A stretch of 22,010 nucleotides of DNA from Brachyspira catarrhinii (GCF_005518285.1 NZ_SJDU01000001.1:1-22010), one strand, 5' to 3'. Positions 13,913 to 21,285 are shown, numbered from the stretch's first letter. Made by a program: numbers and translations. Notes: a model not told the origin generated them from the letters alone.

Positions 13913-14905
13913 ATGAAAGTTATAGCTTACGCGGTTAGAGATGATGAAATTCCTTTGTTCGATAAATGGGGAAAACATTACGATATAGAAACGACTATTG
14001 TGCAAGAAAATTTGAGAGAAGACAATATAAAAATGGCGTCTAATTTCGATAGCATAATTTTTCTTGCAGAAGATACAATGAATAAAAATGTATTGGATAA
14101 AATAAAATCTATGAATATTGATTATATTGTTAGTCGTTCGGTAGGAGTGGATAATGTCGATTTTGCTCATGCAAATAAATTAGGCATAAAAGTGGCAAAT
14201 ATTCCAGGATATTCTCCGAATTCCGTAAGCGAATACGCCTTGCTTTCTACTCTCGCGTTATTAAGAAAATATAATTTATATATAAAGAGAGTTCAAATGC
14301 AAGATTTTAGAATAAAAGGGCTTATAGCTAAAGAAATTAGAAATCAAGTAGTCGGCATAGTTGGAGCTGGGCGCATAGGTTCTCTTACTGTTAAACATTT
14401 TTCAGGATTTTTTCCTAAAAAAATACTTATTTTTGATAATTTTCAAAATGACGAATTAAAGAAGTATGCAGAATATGTTTCAATGGATGAAATATATAAA
14501 GAATGCGATATTATAGTTTATCATGTTCCGTTGATTGAAGAGACAAAATATTTGATACGCAAAGAAAATATAGATAAAATGAAAAATGGAGTTTTCATAA
14601 TAAATGTTAGCAGAGGTAAAGTTATGAATACCGCCGATGTTATAGACGCTTTAAAATCTGGCAAAATAGGAGGAGCCGCCATAGATGTATATGAAAACGA
14701 GCTTCCATATTTTAGATTTGATAAAAGGGAAACTTTTATAGAAGACGATATGTTAAGAGAGCTTTTGAGTATTCCTAACGCTATAGTCACTCCGCATGCG
14801 GCATTTTATACGGACGAAGCGGCGTCAAATATGGTGTCTGTGTCTCTTAAAAATGCAAGAGAGTTTTACGACACGGGCAATTGCTCAAATATTATTAAAG
14901 TATAA
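13913..14905 (+). CDS. D-isomer-specific 2-hydroxyacid dehydrogenase (D-lactate dehydrogenase-like)
   Basis: This NAD-dependent enzyme interconverts a 2-keto acid and the D-2-hydroxy acid. The Rossmann motif 'GIVGAGRIG' (148-156) with Asp175 at the end of the second strand indicates NAD rather than NADP. The catalytic triad of the D-LDH type is complete: Arg234 (NVSRG), Glu261 (DVYENE) and His295 (TPHAAFYT). The substrate-domain 'SRSVGVDNVD' (74-83) and the length of 330 also agree with D-lactate dehydrogenases. It has an AAGGAG ribosome site and lies between the symporter and the TRAP genes. It could turn pyruvate from the aldolase into D-lactate and so regenerate NAD+ used elsewhere, or reduce or oxidise a pathway-specific 2-keto sugar acid. 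The second option is speculation prompted by its place in the operon. Confidence 0.85.
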   Translation: MKVIAYAVRDDEIPLFDKWGKHYDIETTIVQENLREDNIKMASNFDSIIFLAEDTMNKNVLDKIKSMNIDYIVSRSVGVDNVDFAHANKLGIKVANIPGYSPNSVSEYALLSTLALLRKYNLYIKRVQMQDFRIKGLIAKEIRNQVVGIVGAGRIGSLTVKHFSGFFPKKILIFDNFQNDELKKYAEYVSMDEIYKECDIIVYHVPLIEETKYLIRKENIDKMKNGVFIINVSRGKVMNTADVIDALKSGKIGGAAIDVYENELPYFRFDKRETFIEDDMLRELLSIPNAIVTPHAAFYTDEAASNMVSVSLKNAREFYDTGNCSNIIKV

Positions 14906-14923
14906 ATAGAATGCGGTTATTTA

Positions 14924-14958
14924 TAAATTTATTTTTATAATTAATAAAAATAAATTTA
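14924..14958 (+). other. Long all-A/T stem-loop in the leader of the TRAP genes
   Basis: AAATTTATTTTTAT (14925-14938) pairs perfectly with ATAAAAATAAATTT (14944-14957), and an extra T-A pair gives a 15-bp stem with a 5-nt loop (AATTA). It sits in the 88-bp gap before dctP, the largest inside the operon. It contains no G-C pairs and is followed by an A-rich run, not Ts, so it is not a standard terminator. It may be chance in AT-rich DNA or may mark an internal processing point. Confidence 0.45.
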
Positions 14959-14993
14959 ATTAAATAAAAAATAAAAAATTAAAGGAGAAAATC

Positions 14994-15977
14994 ATGAAAC
15001 ACATGAAACAAAAGAGAAGCTACATCCTATTATTTGTATTGGTTTTATTAATAGGATGTAAAGAGAATTCCGACCAAGTTATTCGTTTTAAGATGGGGCT
15101 TGTCGACCCAGAAAACAGTAATTACGGTATGGGAGCAAAGAGGATATCTCAAGAGGTATCAAACGCCACTTCTGGAAAAATTATTATAGATGTTTTTGGA
15201 AGCGGACAGTTAGGCAATGAAAGAGATATGTATGAAGGCGCTCAACTTGGAACTGTAGATATAGCTACGATTGCAAATCCAGTTTTAACTTCATTCATTC
15301 CCGAAATGGCTATTTTAGACCAGCCGTTCTTATTTGAAACGGAAGAGCAAGCTCACAATGTTATTGACGGAGAGCTTGGAGAATTAATAAAGCAAAAGGC
15401 TTTGGAGCAAGGAATACATATCGTGGGATGGATGGAATCTGGTTTTAGAAATTGCTTTTCTATTCGTCCAATTAAAAATTTATCAGATTTTAAAAATTTG
15501 AAAATAAGGACAATGGAAAACGCTACGCAAATAGCGGTATTTGAATCCTTCGGAGCTATTCCAACTCCGATGCCCGCCACAGAACAATATACGGCTTTAC
15601 AGCAGCGAACAATAGATGCTGGCGAGAACGCAATTGCAAATGTTTTAGCGAATAAATATTACGAGGTGGTTAAAAATATAACTTTAACTCGCCATCAATT
15701 TGTTTTTATAGCTATTGGATTATCGGATAAAGCATGGAATAGAATTCCAGATGAATTGAAGCCCGTTTTCGTGGAATCCGTAAAAGAAGGAGCGAATTAC
15801 CAAAGAGCTTTATTATCCGAAGCAAATGCAGAGGCTGAAGTAGAGCTTAAGGAAATTGGCGTTACTTTTTATAATATAGATAGAAACGAATTAAAAAATT
15901 CGGCAAGTCAGAAAATGGTATCCTTTACTAATAGAATACCAAAAGATTGGATAGATGCCTCTAAAATATTAAATTAG
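14994..15977 (+). CDS. dctP: TRAP transporter solute-binding protein (DctP family)
   Basis: This is the extracytoplasmic receptor of a tripartite ATP-independent periplasmic transporter, which captures an organic acid and hands it to the Q/M membrane subunits for Na+-driven uptake. The signal sequence ends in the lipobox LLIGC, so the mature protein is probably a lipoprotein from Cys22. The DctP fold is seen in 'GQLGNERDMYEGAQLGTVDI' (71-90), 'LDQPFLF' (108-114) and 'LKIRTMEN' (169-176). Arg172 is the conserved arginine that salt-bridges the carboxylate of the ligand; Arg152 and Glu211 are other likely pocket residues. A strong ribosome site (AAAGGAG, 6 nt before ATG) supports the first of two nearby Mets. 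It is followed by a stem-loop and then dctQ and dctM. The neighbours suggest a hexonate or uronate ligand. Confidence 0.93.
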   Translation: MKHMKQKRSYILLFVLVLLIGCKENSDQVIRFKMGLVDPENSNYGMGAKRISQEVSNATSGKIIIDVFGSGQLGNERDMYEGAQLGTVDIATIANPVLTSFIPEMAILDQPFLFETEEQAHNVIDGELGELIKQKALEQGIHIVGWMESGFRNCFSIRPIKNLSDFKNLKIRTMENATQIAVFESFGAIPTPMPATEQYTALQQRTIDAGENAIANVLANKYYEVVKNITLTRHQFVFIAIGLSDKAWNRIPDELKPVFVESVKEGANYQRALLSEANAEAEVELKEIGVTFYNIDRNELKNSASQKMVSFTNRIPKDWIDASKILN

Positions 15978-15994
15978 GCTTTATGTTTTTTGTA

Positions 15995-16020
15995 ATGCAG
16001 CCTATTAAAGTAGGCTGCAT
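15995..16020 (+). promoter_or_regulatory. Strong intercistronic stem-loop between dctP and dctQ
   Basis: ATGCAGCCTA (15995-16004) pairs perfectly with TAGGCTGCAT (16011-16020) around a 6-nt loop (TTAAAG). Half of its pairs are G-C in otherwise AT-rich DNA. No T-run follows, so it should not act as an efficient intrinsic terminator. Placed after the binding-protein gene, it probably protects the dctP message from 3' decay and so gives more receptor than membrane subunits, an arrangement common after binding-protein genes. That role is inferred. Confidence 0.7.
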
Positions 16021-16042
16021 CAATTGAATTAGGAATTAATTT

Positions 16043-16528
16043 ATGAAGAAAATTTATAATTTTTTAAATAGAATAGAATATTTTATTTTGATAATAACAT
16101 TTACTATAATGATATTATCAACTTTTGCCCAAGTTATTAATCGAAATTTCATCGGTTTAAGTATTTCATGGTTTGAAGAATTAGCAAGATATTCGATGGT
16201 GTATATGGCTTTGCTTGCAACGGAAATTGGATTGAGAGACGGCAGCCAAATTTCTATTACTCTATTAACGGATATAGCAAAAGGTTTTTTAAAAAAATTA
16301 TTACTAATTATTGTAAAAGTTATTATTATAGTTTTTTCAGCGGTTATTTTTATAACTTCTTTCCAAATTCAAAGAGTTCAAATTATGGCAAATCAAACAT
16401 CGGCAGGACTTCGTATACCTATGGTGATACCGTATTTTGCATTAACTCTTAATTTTGGAATAATAGTAATAACGCAGAGTTTACAGCTAATTATGATAAT
16501 ATTTTCTAAAAATAGAGAAATAAAATAA
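16043..16528 (+). CDS. dctQ: TRAP transporter small permease (DctQ family)
   Basis: This 161-residue membrane protein has four predicted helices (about 12-34, 45-66, 88-110 and 128-152), the DctQ layout. The family signature is visible as 'ISWFEELARYSMVYMALLAT' (41-60), with the conserved W-EE-R motif, and 'EIGLRDGSQISI'. The small subunit joins the large DctM subunit in the membrane and is needed for docking of the DctP receptor. The ribosome site AGGA lies 8 nt before ATG. It follows the dctP stem-loop and ends 17 nt before dctM. Like most DctQ proteins it is poorly conserved outside the signature, but the order P-Q-M leaves little doubt. Confidence 0.9.
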   Translation: MKKIYNFLNRIEYFILIITFTIMILSTFAQVINRNFIGLSISWFEELARYSMVYMALLATEIGLRDGSQISITLLTDIAKGFLKKLLLIIVKVIIIVFSAVIFITSFQIQRVQIMANQTSAGLRIPMVIPYFALTLNFGIIVITQSLQLIMIIFSKNREIK

Positions 16529-16545
16529 GAATTTAAGGAGAAAAA

Positions 16546-17817
16546 ATGTCTGGTTTAATTTTATTTGGTTCTTTAGCCGTATTATTGGCTATTGGAGTTC
16601 CTATAGCTATTTCATTAGGAGGCGCGACTTTAATAACGGTAATATTTCTACAAGTTCCGCTTTCTGTTCTTGGGCAAAGAATTTTTACAGGTTTAGATTC
16701 TATTTCCATTATGGCTATTCCGTTTTTTGTATTAGCTGGAAACCTTATGACTAAAGGAGGTATTTCAAGGAGATTAGTTAATTTGTCAAATAGTATTATT
16801 GGCAATTTTAGAGGTGGTATGGGATACGCGATGGTTTTAGCTTGCGCTTTTTTTGCGGCTTTATCGGGTTCAGCGCCAGCTACCGTTATAGCTATAGGTT
16901 CTATGTTATACCCAGAAATGGTTAAACTTGGATACCCTAAAGCTAGAGCTGCTGGTTTATTGGTAGTATCTGGTGGATTAGGACCTATAATTCCTCCAAG
17001 CATAATTATGGTTGTATATTGCACAATAACAAATAGCTCGGTTGGAGATATATTTAAAGCTGGCATAGTGGCGGGTATTTTAATTACAATAATAGTGATG
17101 GCTATAGGATTCTATATATCGCATAAGGAGAAATGGCCTATAAACGAAAATAAAATTTCATTGAAAGATTTTTTGATTTCTTTACTTAAAGCTATTCCCG
17201 CTATAATGCTGCCTGTTATAATATTAGGAGGCATTTATTCTGGATTATTAACTCCGACAGAATCTGCAAGCGTAGCTGTAGTTTATTCTTTTATTGTCGG
17301 AGTATTTGTATATAGAGAGATAAAAATAAACGATTTATTAGAAATATTGTTAAATTCAGCTAAAAGTAGCGCCATGTTATTATTTATAATAGCCACTTCT
17401 ACGGCATTTTCATGGATTTTTACTTTCTCTGGTATATCGGGACATTTAGTATCTACGATAATTTCATTAAATCTATCGCCAATTTTATTTTGTTTAATAA
17501 TAGCTATAATATTATTAATATTCGGGACATTTTTAGAAGGGATTGCCACTTGCGTATTATTAGTGCCTGTTTTATGGCCAATAGCTCAGAGTCTGGGCAT
17601 AAATTCCATACATTTTGGCATGATAGTCGCTCTATCCAATGTAATTGGAACAATGACGCCTCCAGTAGCCGTGAATATATTTGCCGCGGTAAGCGTAACA
17701 AATTTAAACATAGGAGAAATAGCCAAAGGAGAAATTCCGTTTTTTATAGGGTATAATATAATATTTTTCTTATTTGTTATTTTTCCTTGGTTTAGCACTT
17801 TTTTATTAGGTAATTAA
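16546..17817 (+). CDS. dctM: TRAP transporter large permease (DctM family)
   Basis: This is the main transport subunit, a 423-residue protein with about 12 hydrophobic segments, catalysing Na+-coupled inward movement of the acid delivered by DctP. Characteristic stretches are 'SIMAIPFFVLAGNLMTKGGI' (53-72), 'FFAALSGSAPATVIAIGSML' (103-122), 'GGLGPIIPPSIIMVVYC' and, in the second half, 'GIYSGLLTPTESASVAVVYS' and 'GTMTPPVAVNIFAA'. The repeated P-rich hairpins mark the two pseudo-symmetric substrate regions. The length is normal. The ribosome site (AAGGAG, 7 nt before ATG) is strong. The set P-Q-M is complete and apparently intact, in contrast to the split symporter upstream, so this operon would keep one working importer whichever way the symporter reads. 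Confidence 0.94.
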   Translation: MSGLILFGSLAVLLAIGVPIAISLGGATLITVIFLQVPLSVLGQRIFTGLDSISIMAIPFFVLAGNLMTKGGISRRLVNLSNSIIGNFRGGMGYAMVLACAFFAALSGSAPATVIAIGSMLYPEMVKLGYPKARAAGLLVVSGGLGPIIPPSIIMVVYCTITNSSVGDIFKAGIVAGILITIIVMAIGFYISHKEKWPINENKISLKDFLISLLKAIPAIMLPVIILGGIYSGLLTPTESASVAVVYSFIVGVFVYREIKINDLLEILLNSAKSSAMLLFIIATSTAFSWIFTFSGISGHLVSTIISLNLSPILFCLIIAIILLIFGTFLEGIATCVLLVPVLWPIAQSLGINSIHFGMIVALSNVIGTMTPPVAVNIFAAVSVTNLNIGEIAKGEIPFFIGYNIIFFLFVIFPWFSTFLLGN

Positions 17818-17852
17818 GTTTTTAAAACTAAAAACAAAAGGAGATATAAATT

Positions 17853-18614
17853 ATGGAAGATTTGTTTAATATAGAAGGTAAAAAAGCTATAGTAACGGGA
17901 GCTTCTAAAGGATTAGGGTATGCAATGTCAGAAATATTAATGCAATGCGGATGCGAAGTTGTATTAATTGGTTCTTCTGATAAGATTTATGCATCCTACG
18001 AAAATTTTAAGAAACTTGGATATAAATGTTACGCAATAAAAGCGGACTTGATTAAAAGAGAAGAAAATTATAGAGCTTTTGAGGAAAGTATGAAATGCCT
18101 TAATAACGATATAGATATACTTGTGACAGCCGCTGGAATACAAAGAAGGCATAGCGCCGAAGATTTTCCAATTTCAGAATGGGATGATGTTATTAATATT
18201 AATCTTAATTCTGTTTTTATTTTTTGTCAGCTTGCAGGAAAAATAATGCTAAAAAAAGGAAAAGGTAAAATAATAAATGTGGCTTCTATGTTATCTTTTT
18301 TTGGAGGGCAAACCGTTCCAGCCTATAGCGCATCAAAGGGTGGCGTAGCGCAACTTACAAAAGCTTTAAGCAATGACTGGTTAGGAAGAGGAGTTAATGT
18401 TAATGCTATAGCGCCTGGTTATATGAATACAGATATGAATGAAAATCTTATTAAAAATCCAGAAAGATTAAAACAAATATCCGATAGAATACCCGCGGGT
18501 AGATGGGGAACTCCAGATGATATGAAAGGCATCACAATATTTTTATCATCTGATGCATCGGATTACATAAGCGGCGCTATAATCCCCGTTGATGGCGGAT
18601 ATTTGGTTAAATAA
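17853..18614 (+). CDS. kduD: KduD-like short-chain dehydrogenase (2-deoxy-D-gluconate 3-dehydrogenase / DKII reductase type)
   Basis: This is a classical NAD(P)-dependent SDR of 253 residues, the same length as KduD. It has the cofactor motif TGASKGLG (15-22), 'TAAG' (92-95), catalytic Ser145, Tyr158 and Lys162, and the C-terminal 'SASDYISGAIIPVDGGYLVK'-type end. The segments 'VNVNAIAPGYMNTDMNENL' and 'DRIPAGRWGTPDDMKG' closely parallel E. coli KduD, which reduces 2,5-diketo-3-deoxygluconate to 2-keto-3-deoxygluconate in uronate breakdown. That product is the substrate of the kinase upstream. The next gene is an isomerase that could supply the diketone. A related option is gluconate 5-dehydrogenase. 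The ribosome site AAGGAG lies about 9 nt before ATG. SDR family sure, KduD-type role likely, exact substrate open. Confidence 0.82.
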   Translation: MEDLFNIEGKKAIVTGASKGLGYAMSEILMQCGCEVVLIGSSDKIYASYENFKKLGYKCYAIKADLIKREENYRAFEESMKCLNNDIDILVTAAGIQRRHSAEDFPISEWDDVININLNSVFIFCQLAGKIMLKKGKGKIINVASMLSFFGGQTVPAYSASKGGVAQLTKALSNDWLGRGVNVNAIAPGYMNTDMNENLIKNPERLKQISDRIPAGRWGTPDDMKGITIFLSSDASDYISGAIIPVDGGYLVK

Positions 18615-18638
18615 TTATTTTTTAAAAGGAGAATTAAA

Positions 18639-19433
18639 ATGAATAAAGATAGTAAAATTATTATGGAAAAATGGAGTATAATGTCTCCAAATGGCTACGG
18701 ATTACATAAATGCATTGCGCCAGAAACCCATGACTGTAACGTAGTAAATATATTAAGATTAAATATAAAAAAAGGAGATACTTTTAAACTTAAATCTAAT
18801 GAATTAGAAATGAATGCCGTCTTAATAAAAGGGCATGCCAAAGTTTCTAATAGAGATTTAAATGAGGAGATGGATAAATTAGATGCATTTTACATTCCTG
18901 GCAATTCGGATATATTAATAGAAAGTATGGAAGATACTATTTTTTATATCGGAGCTGCAATTTGCGAAGGATATGGAAAAACTTTTTTTAGAAAGTTTAA
19001 TAAATATTTGGAATTAGGAAATATACATCAAATACATGGAAAAGGCGCTGGGCAAAGAGAAGTATTTTTTACTCTAAATCCAGAAGTTCCATCATCCAGA
19101 TTACTATGCGGACTTACTTGGGGACAAGATGGTGGATGGACTAGTTGGCCTCCGCATCAGCATGAAAATGACCTTGAAGAAGTATATTGCTATTTCGATA
19201 TGGATTATCCAAAATTTGGAATGCATTTAAGTTATTTAAATTCGGGAGAATTTAACGAAATAGTATCGCATGTAGTTCAAAGCGGTTCTATGGTTTTGGC
19301 TCCGAAAGGCTATCATCCTACTGTGGCATCGCCTGGAACTATAAATACTTATTTTTGGGTTTTAGCCGCTCATTCGCATAAGAGCAGAAGATATGATTTA
19401 GCCATAGCTGACCCTAAAATTATTATAGATTAA
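18639..19433 (+). CDS. IolB/KduI-family sugar-acid isomerase (5-deoxy-glucuronate isomerase-like)
   Basis: This is a cupin-type metal isomerase of the KduI/IolB superfamily, 264 residues. The metal motif lies in the second cupin: 'PPHQHENDLEEVY' (171-183) provides His173, His175 and Glu180 or Glu181, and His226 in 'APKGYHPTVA' is the likely fourth ligand. The pattern 'W(T/S)SWPPHQH' fits IolB (5-deoxy-glucuronate isomerase) better than E. coli KduI, whose metal segment reads differently. Both families catalyse aldose-ketose isomerisation of a uronic acid. Other inositol genes (iolC, iolD, iolE, iolG, iolJ) are absent here, and a KduD-like gene lies 24 nt upstream, so the enzyme may do KduI's job (4-deoxy-5-ketouronate to 2,5-diketo-3-deoxygluconate). 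Family call firm, reaction inferred. Confidence 0.78.
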   Translation: MNKDSKIIMEKWSIMSPNGYGLHKCIAPETHDCNVVNILRLNIKKGDTFKLKSNELEMNAVLIKGHAKVSNRDLNEEMDKLDAFYIPGNSDILIESMEDTIFYIGAAICEGYGKTFFRKFNKYLELGNIHQIHGKGAGQREVFFTLNPEVPSSRLLCGLTWGQDGGWTSWPPHQHENDLEEVYCYFDMDYPKFGMHLSYLNSGEFNEIVSHVVQSGSMVLAPKGYHPTVASPGTINTYFWVLAAHSHKSRRYDLAIADPKIIID

Positions 19434-19469
19434 ATATTAGTTTAATATTACTAATAAGGAAAATTTAAA

Positions 19470-21212
19470 ATGAAAAGAAATATTAAAGATATGCCAAGTC
19501 AAAAGGTAAGAGAATTATCTCCAGAAATAGACCCTTTAAAAATAGGCATGGGTTGGACAGTTCAAGATTTAGATAAAATTCATGTTTTTATAGAAACCAC
19601 ATACGGGCATAGTCATCCTGGCAGCGCTCATTTGCTGCCTATAGCGCAAGAAGCGTATAAAGAAATTGAAAATAATAACGCCAAAGGGAATTTATTTTTC
19701 ACTACGGATATTTGCGATGGACAGGCTCAAGGGCATGACGGTATGAATTATTCGCTTCCTTCAAGAGAATTTATTTGCAATATGATAGAATGTCAGTTTA
19801 ACGCTACCGCTTTTGATAGCGCAATATTTATATGTTCATGCGATAAAGGAGTTCCCGCCCATTTGAAAGCTATAGCAAGATTAAACGCTCCTTCTATAGT
19901 TATAACGGGAGGAGTTATGCAAGCGGGACCGAATTTACTAACGCTGGAACAAGTTGGAACATATTCCGCAAAATATCAAAGAAACGAAATAACCAAAGAA
20001 GAGTTTTTAAAAGCTAAATATAACGCTTGTCCGAGTTGCGGAGCATGTTCTTTTATGGGAACGGCTGGAACGATGCAGGTTATGGTAGAAGCTTTAGGGT
20101 TAAGTTTGCCTGGCAGCGCTATGATGGCTGTGGAAATGGAAGATTTAAAGAATGTAGCAAGGATAGTCGCTAAAGAATCCATAAGACTCGCATATGACAA
20201 TATAAAACCTTCCGATATACTTACTCATAAAGCTTTTGAAAACGCTATTATGATTCATTCTGCAATAGGCGGTTCTACTAACGCTTTGCTTCACATTCCA
20301 GCTATAGCAAACGAACTTGATTTAAATATAGATATAGATTTATTTAGTAAGATTCATAAGGAAATTAATTTTATAACAAATATAAGACCGAGCGGATTTT
20401 ATCCAGGTTCTTACTTCCATAAAGCTGGCGGAGTTCCCGCGGTTATGAGAGAGCTTAAAAAATTCCTACATCTCGATGTTATGACGGTTACTGGCAAAAC
20501 TCTTGGAGAAAATTTAGAAGATTTGGAAAAAAGCGATTATTTTAAAAAATCTGACGAAGAATTAAGAAAAATTAATATTAAAAGAGAAGATATAATAAAA
20601 CCTTATAAAAATCCTATAAAACAAGGAGGAGCGATAGCCATACTTAAAGGGAATATAGCTCCAGAAGGCGCGGTTATAAAACATTCGGCTTTACCTAAAG
20701 AAATGAGAAATGTAGTATTAAAAGCCGTAACTTTTGACAGAGAAGAAGACGCTATGAAAGCGGTAATAAGCAAAGTAATAAAACCAGGCGATGCCGTTAT
20801 AATAAGATACGAAGGTCCAAAAGGTTCATGTATGCCCGAAATGTTCTATACAATGGAGGCAATATCTTCGGACGAGTCTTTAAGTTCAACGGTGGCTCTA
20901 ATTACGGACGGACGCTTTTCTGGAGCTAATCGAGGTCCAGCAATAGGACATGTATCGCCAGAAGCAGCGGCTGGAGGACCGATAGCGTTAATTGAAAATG
21001 AAGATTTAATCCACATAAATGTAGACGAATATTCTATTAATATTATTGGAGTAAAAAACGAAAGGAAATCTAAAGAAGAAATAGATAGTATTTTAAACGA
21101 AAGAAGAAATAAATTAAAACCTTTCATACCTAAATTTAAAAAAGGAGCTTTAGCGGTTTATTCCTCTTTAGCTAATGGGGCTATGAAAGGAGCTTATATG
21201 GAAATTAGATAA
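19470..21212 (+). CDS. IlvD/Edd-family Fe-S dehydratase, probably acting on a sugar acid
   Basis: The family removes water from dihydroxy acids, aldonates or 6-phosphogluconate with an iron-sulfur cluster as Lewis acid. Length is 580. Landmarks are 'CDGQAQGHDGMNYSLPSRE' (82-100), 'ICSCDKGVP' (121-129), 'CPSCGACSFMGTAGTMQ' (187-203), 'AIGGSTNALLH', 'YEGPKGSCMPEM' and 'DGRFSGANRGPAIGHVSPEA' near the C-terminus, with the catalytic serine in RFSG. Likely cluster ligands are Cys82, Cys124 and Cys193; the position that is Cys in arabonate/xylonate dehydratases reads Ser52 (HPGSAHL). Cys82 in a CDG motif is as in 6-phosphogluconate dehydratase (Edd). Branched-chain biosynthesis (IlvD proper) is less likely because no ilv gene is near and the operon is catabolic. 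Substrate undetermined. Confidence 0.85.
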   Translation: MKRNIKDMPSQKVRELSPEIDPLKIGMGWTVQDLDKIHVFIETTYGHSHPGSAHLLPIAQEAYKEIENNNAKGNLFFTTDICDGQAQGHDGMNYSLPSREFICNMIECQFNATAFDSAIFICSCDKGVPAHLKAIARLNAPSIVITGGVMQAGPNLLTLEQVGTYSAKYQRNEITKEEFLKAKYNACPSCGACSFMGTAGTMQVMVEALGLSLPGSAMMAVEMEDLKNVARIVAKESIRLAYDNIKPSDILTHKAFENAIMIHSAIGGSTNALLHIPAIANELDLNIDIDLFSKIHKEINFITNIRPSGFYPGSYFHKAGGVPAVMRELKKFLHLDVMTVTGKTLGENLEDLEKSDYFKKSDEELRKINIKREDIIKPYKNPIKQGGAIAILKGNIAPEGAVIKHSALPKEMRNVVLKAVTFDREEDAMKAVISKVIKPGDAVIIRYEGPKGSCMPEMFYTMEAISSDESLSSTVALITDGRFSGANRGPAIGHVSPEAAAGGPIALIENEDLIHINVDEYSINIIGVKNERKSKEEIDSILNERRNKLKPFIPKFKKGALAVYSSLANGAMKGAYMEIR

Positions 21213-21222
21213 ATTCTATGAT

Positions 21223-21285
21223 ATGAGCGTAAATTTTGATTTGAATACGGCTTTTGAAGTTGCAACGGCTATATTTAAATTATAA
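21223..21285 (+). other. 20-codon open frame, possible remnant of a lost gene's 3' end
   Basis: Just after the dehydratase stop, ATG 21223 opens MSVNFDLNTAFEVATAIFKL before TAA. The composition looks like the amphipathic C-terminal helix of an enzyme, and the same frame is open upstream to 21187. No ribosome site precedes it. It may be the tail of a deleted operon gene or simply noncoding DNA before the terminator. Confidence 0.2.

Noticed and set aside
14924..14958. All-A/T hairpin as a terminator separating the TRAP genes from the upstream genes
   Set aside because: It has no G-C pairs and is followed by As rather than Ts on the coding strand, so termination is unlikely.
16533..17066. 177-codon minus-strand open frame opposite dctM
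   Set aside because: It is the mirror of a long hydrophobic gene; its Pro/Ile/Lys-rich product has no domain, and no ribosome site is seen. The plus-strand dctM is unmistakable.
17853..21212. Myo-inositol degradation operon, suggested by the IolB-like gene
   Set aside because: None of the other inositol enzymes (iolC, D, E, G, J) is present, while KDG kinase, aldolase and aldonate dehydratases are.
9537..21212. Sulfoquinovose (sulfo-Entner-Doudoroff) pathway, suggested by SDR, IlvD/Edd dehydratase and aldolase together
   Set aside because: A KDG-type kinase and DgoD are present, which that route does not need, and no sulfo-lactonase, sulfolactaldehyde enzyme or sulfonate exporter is seen.
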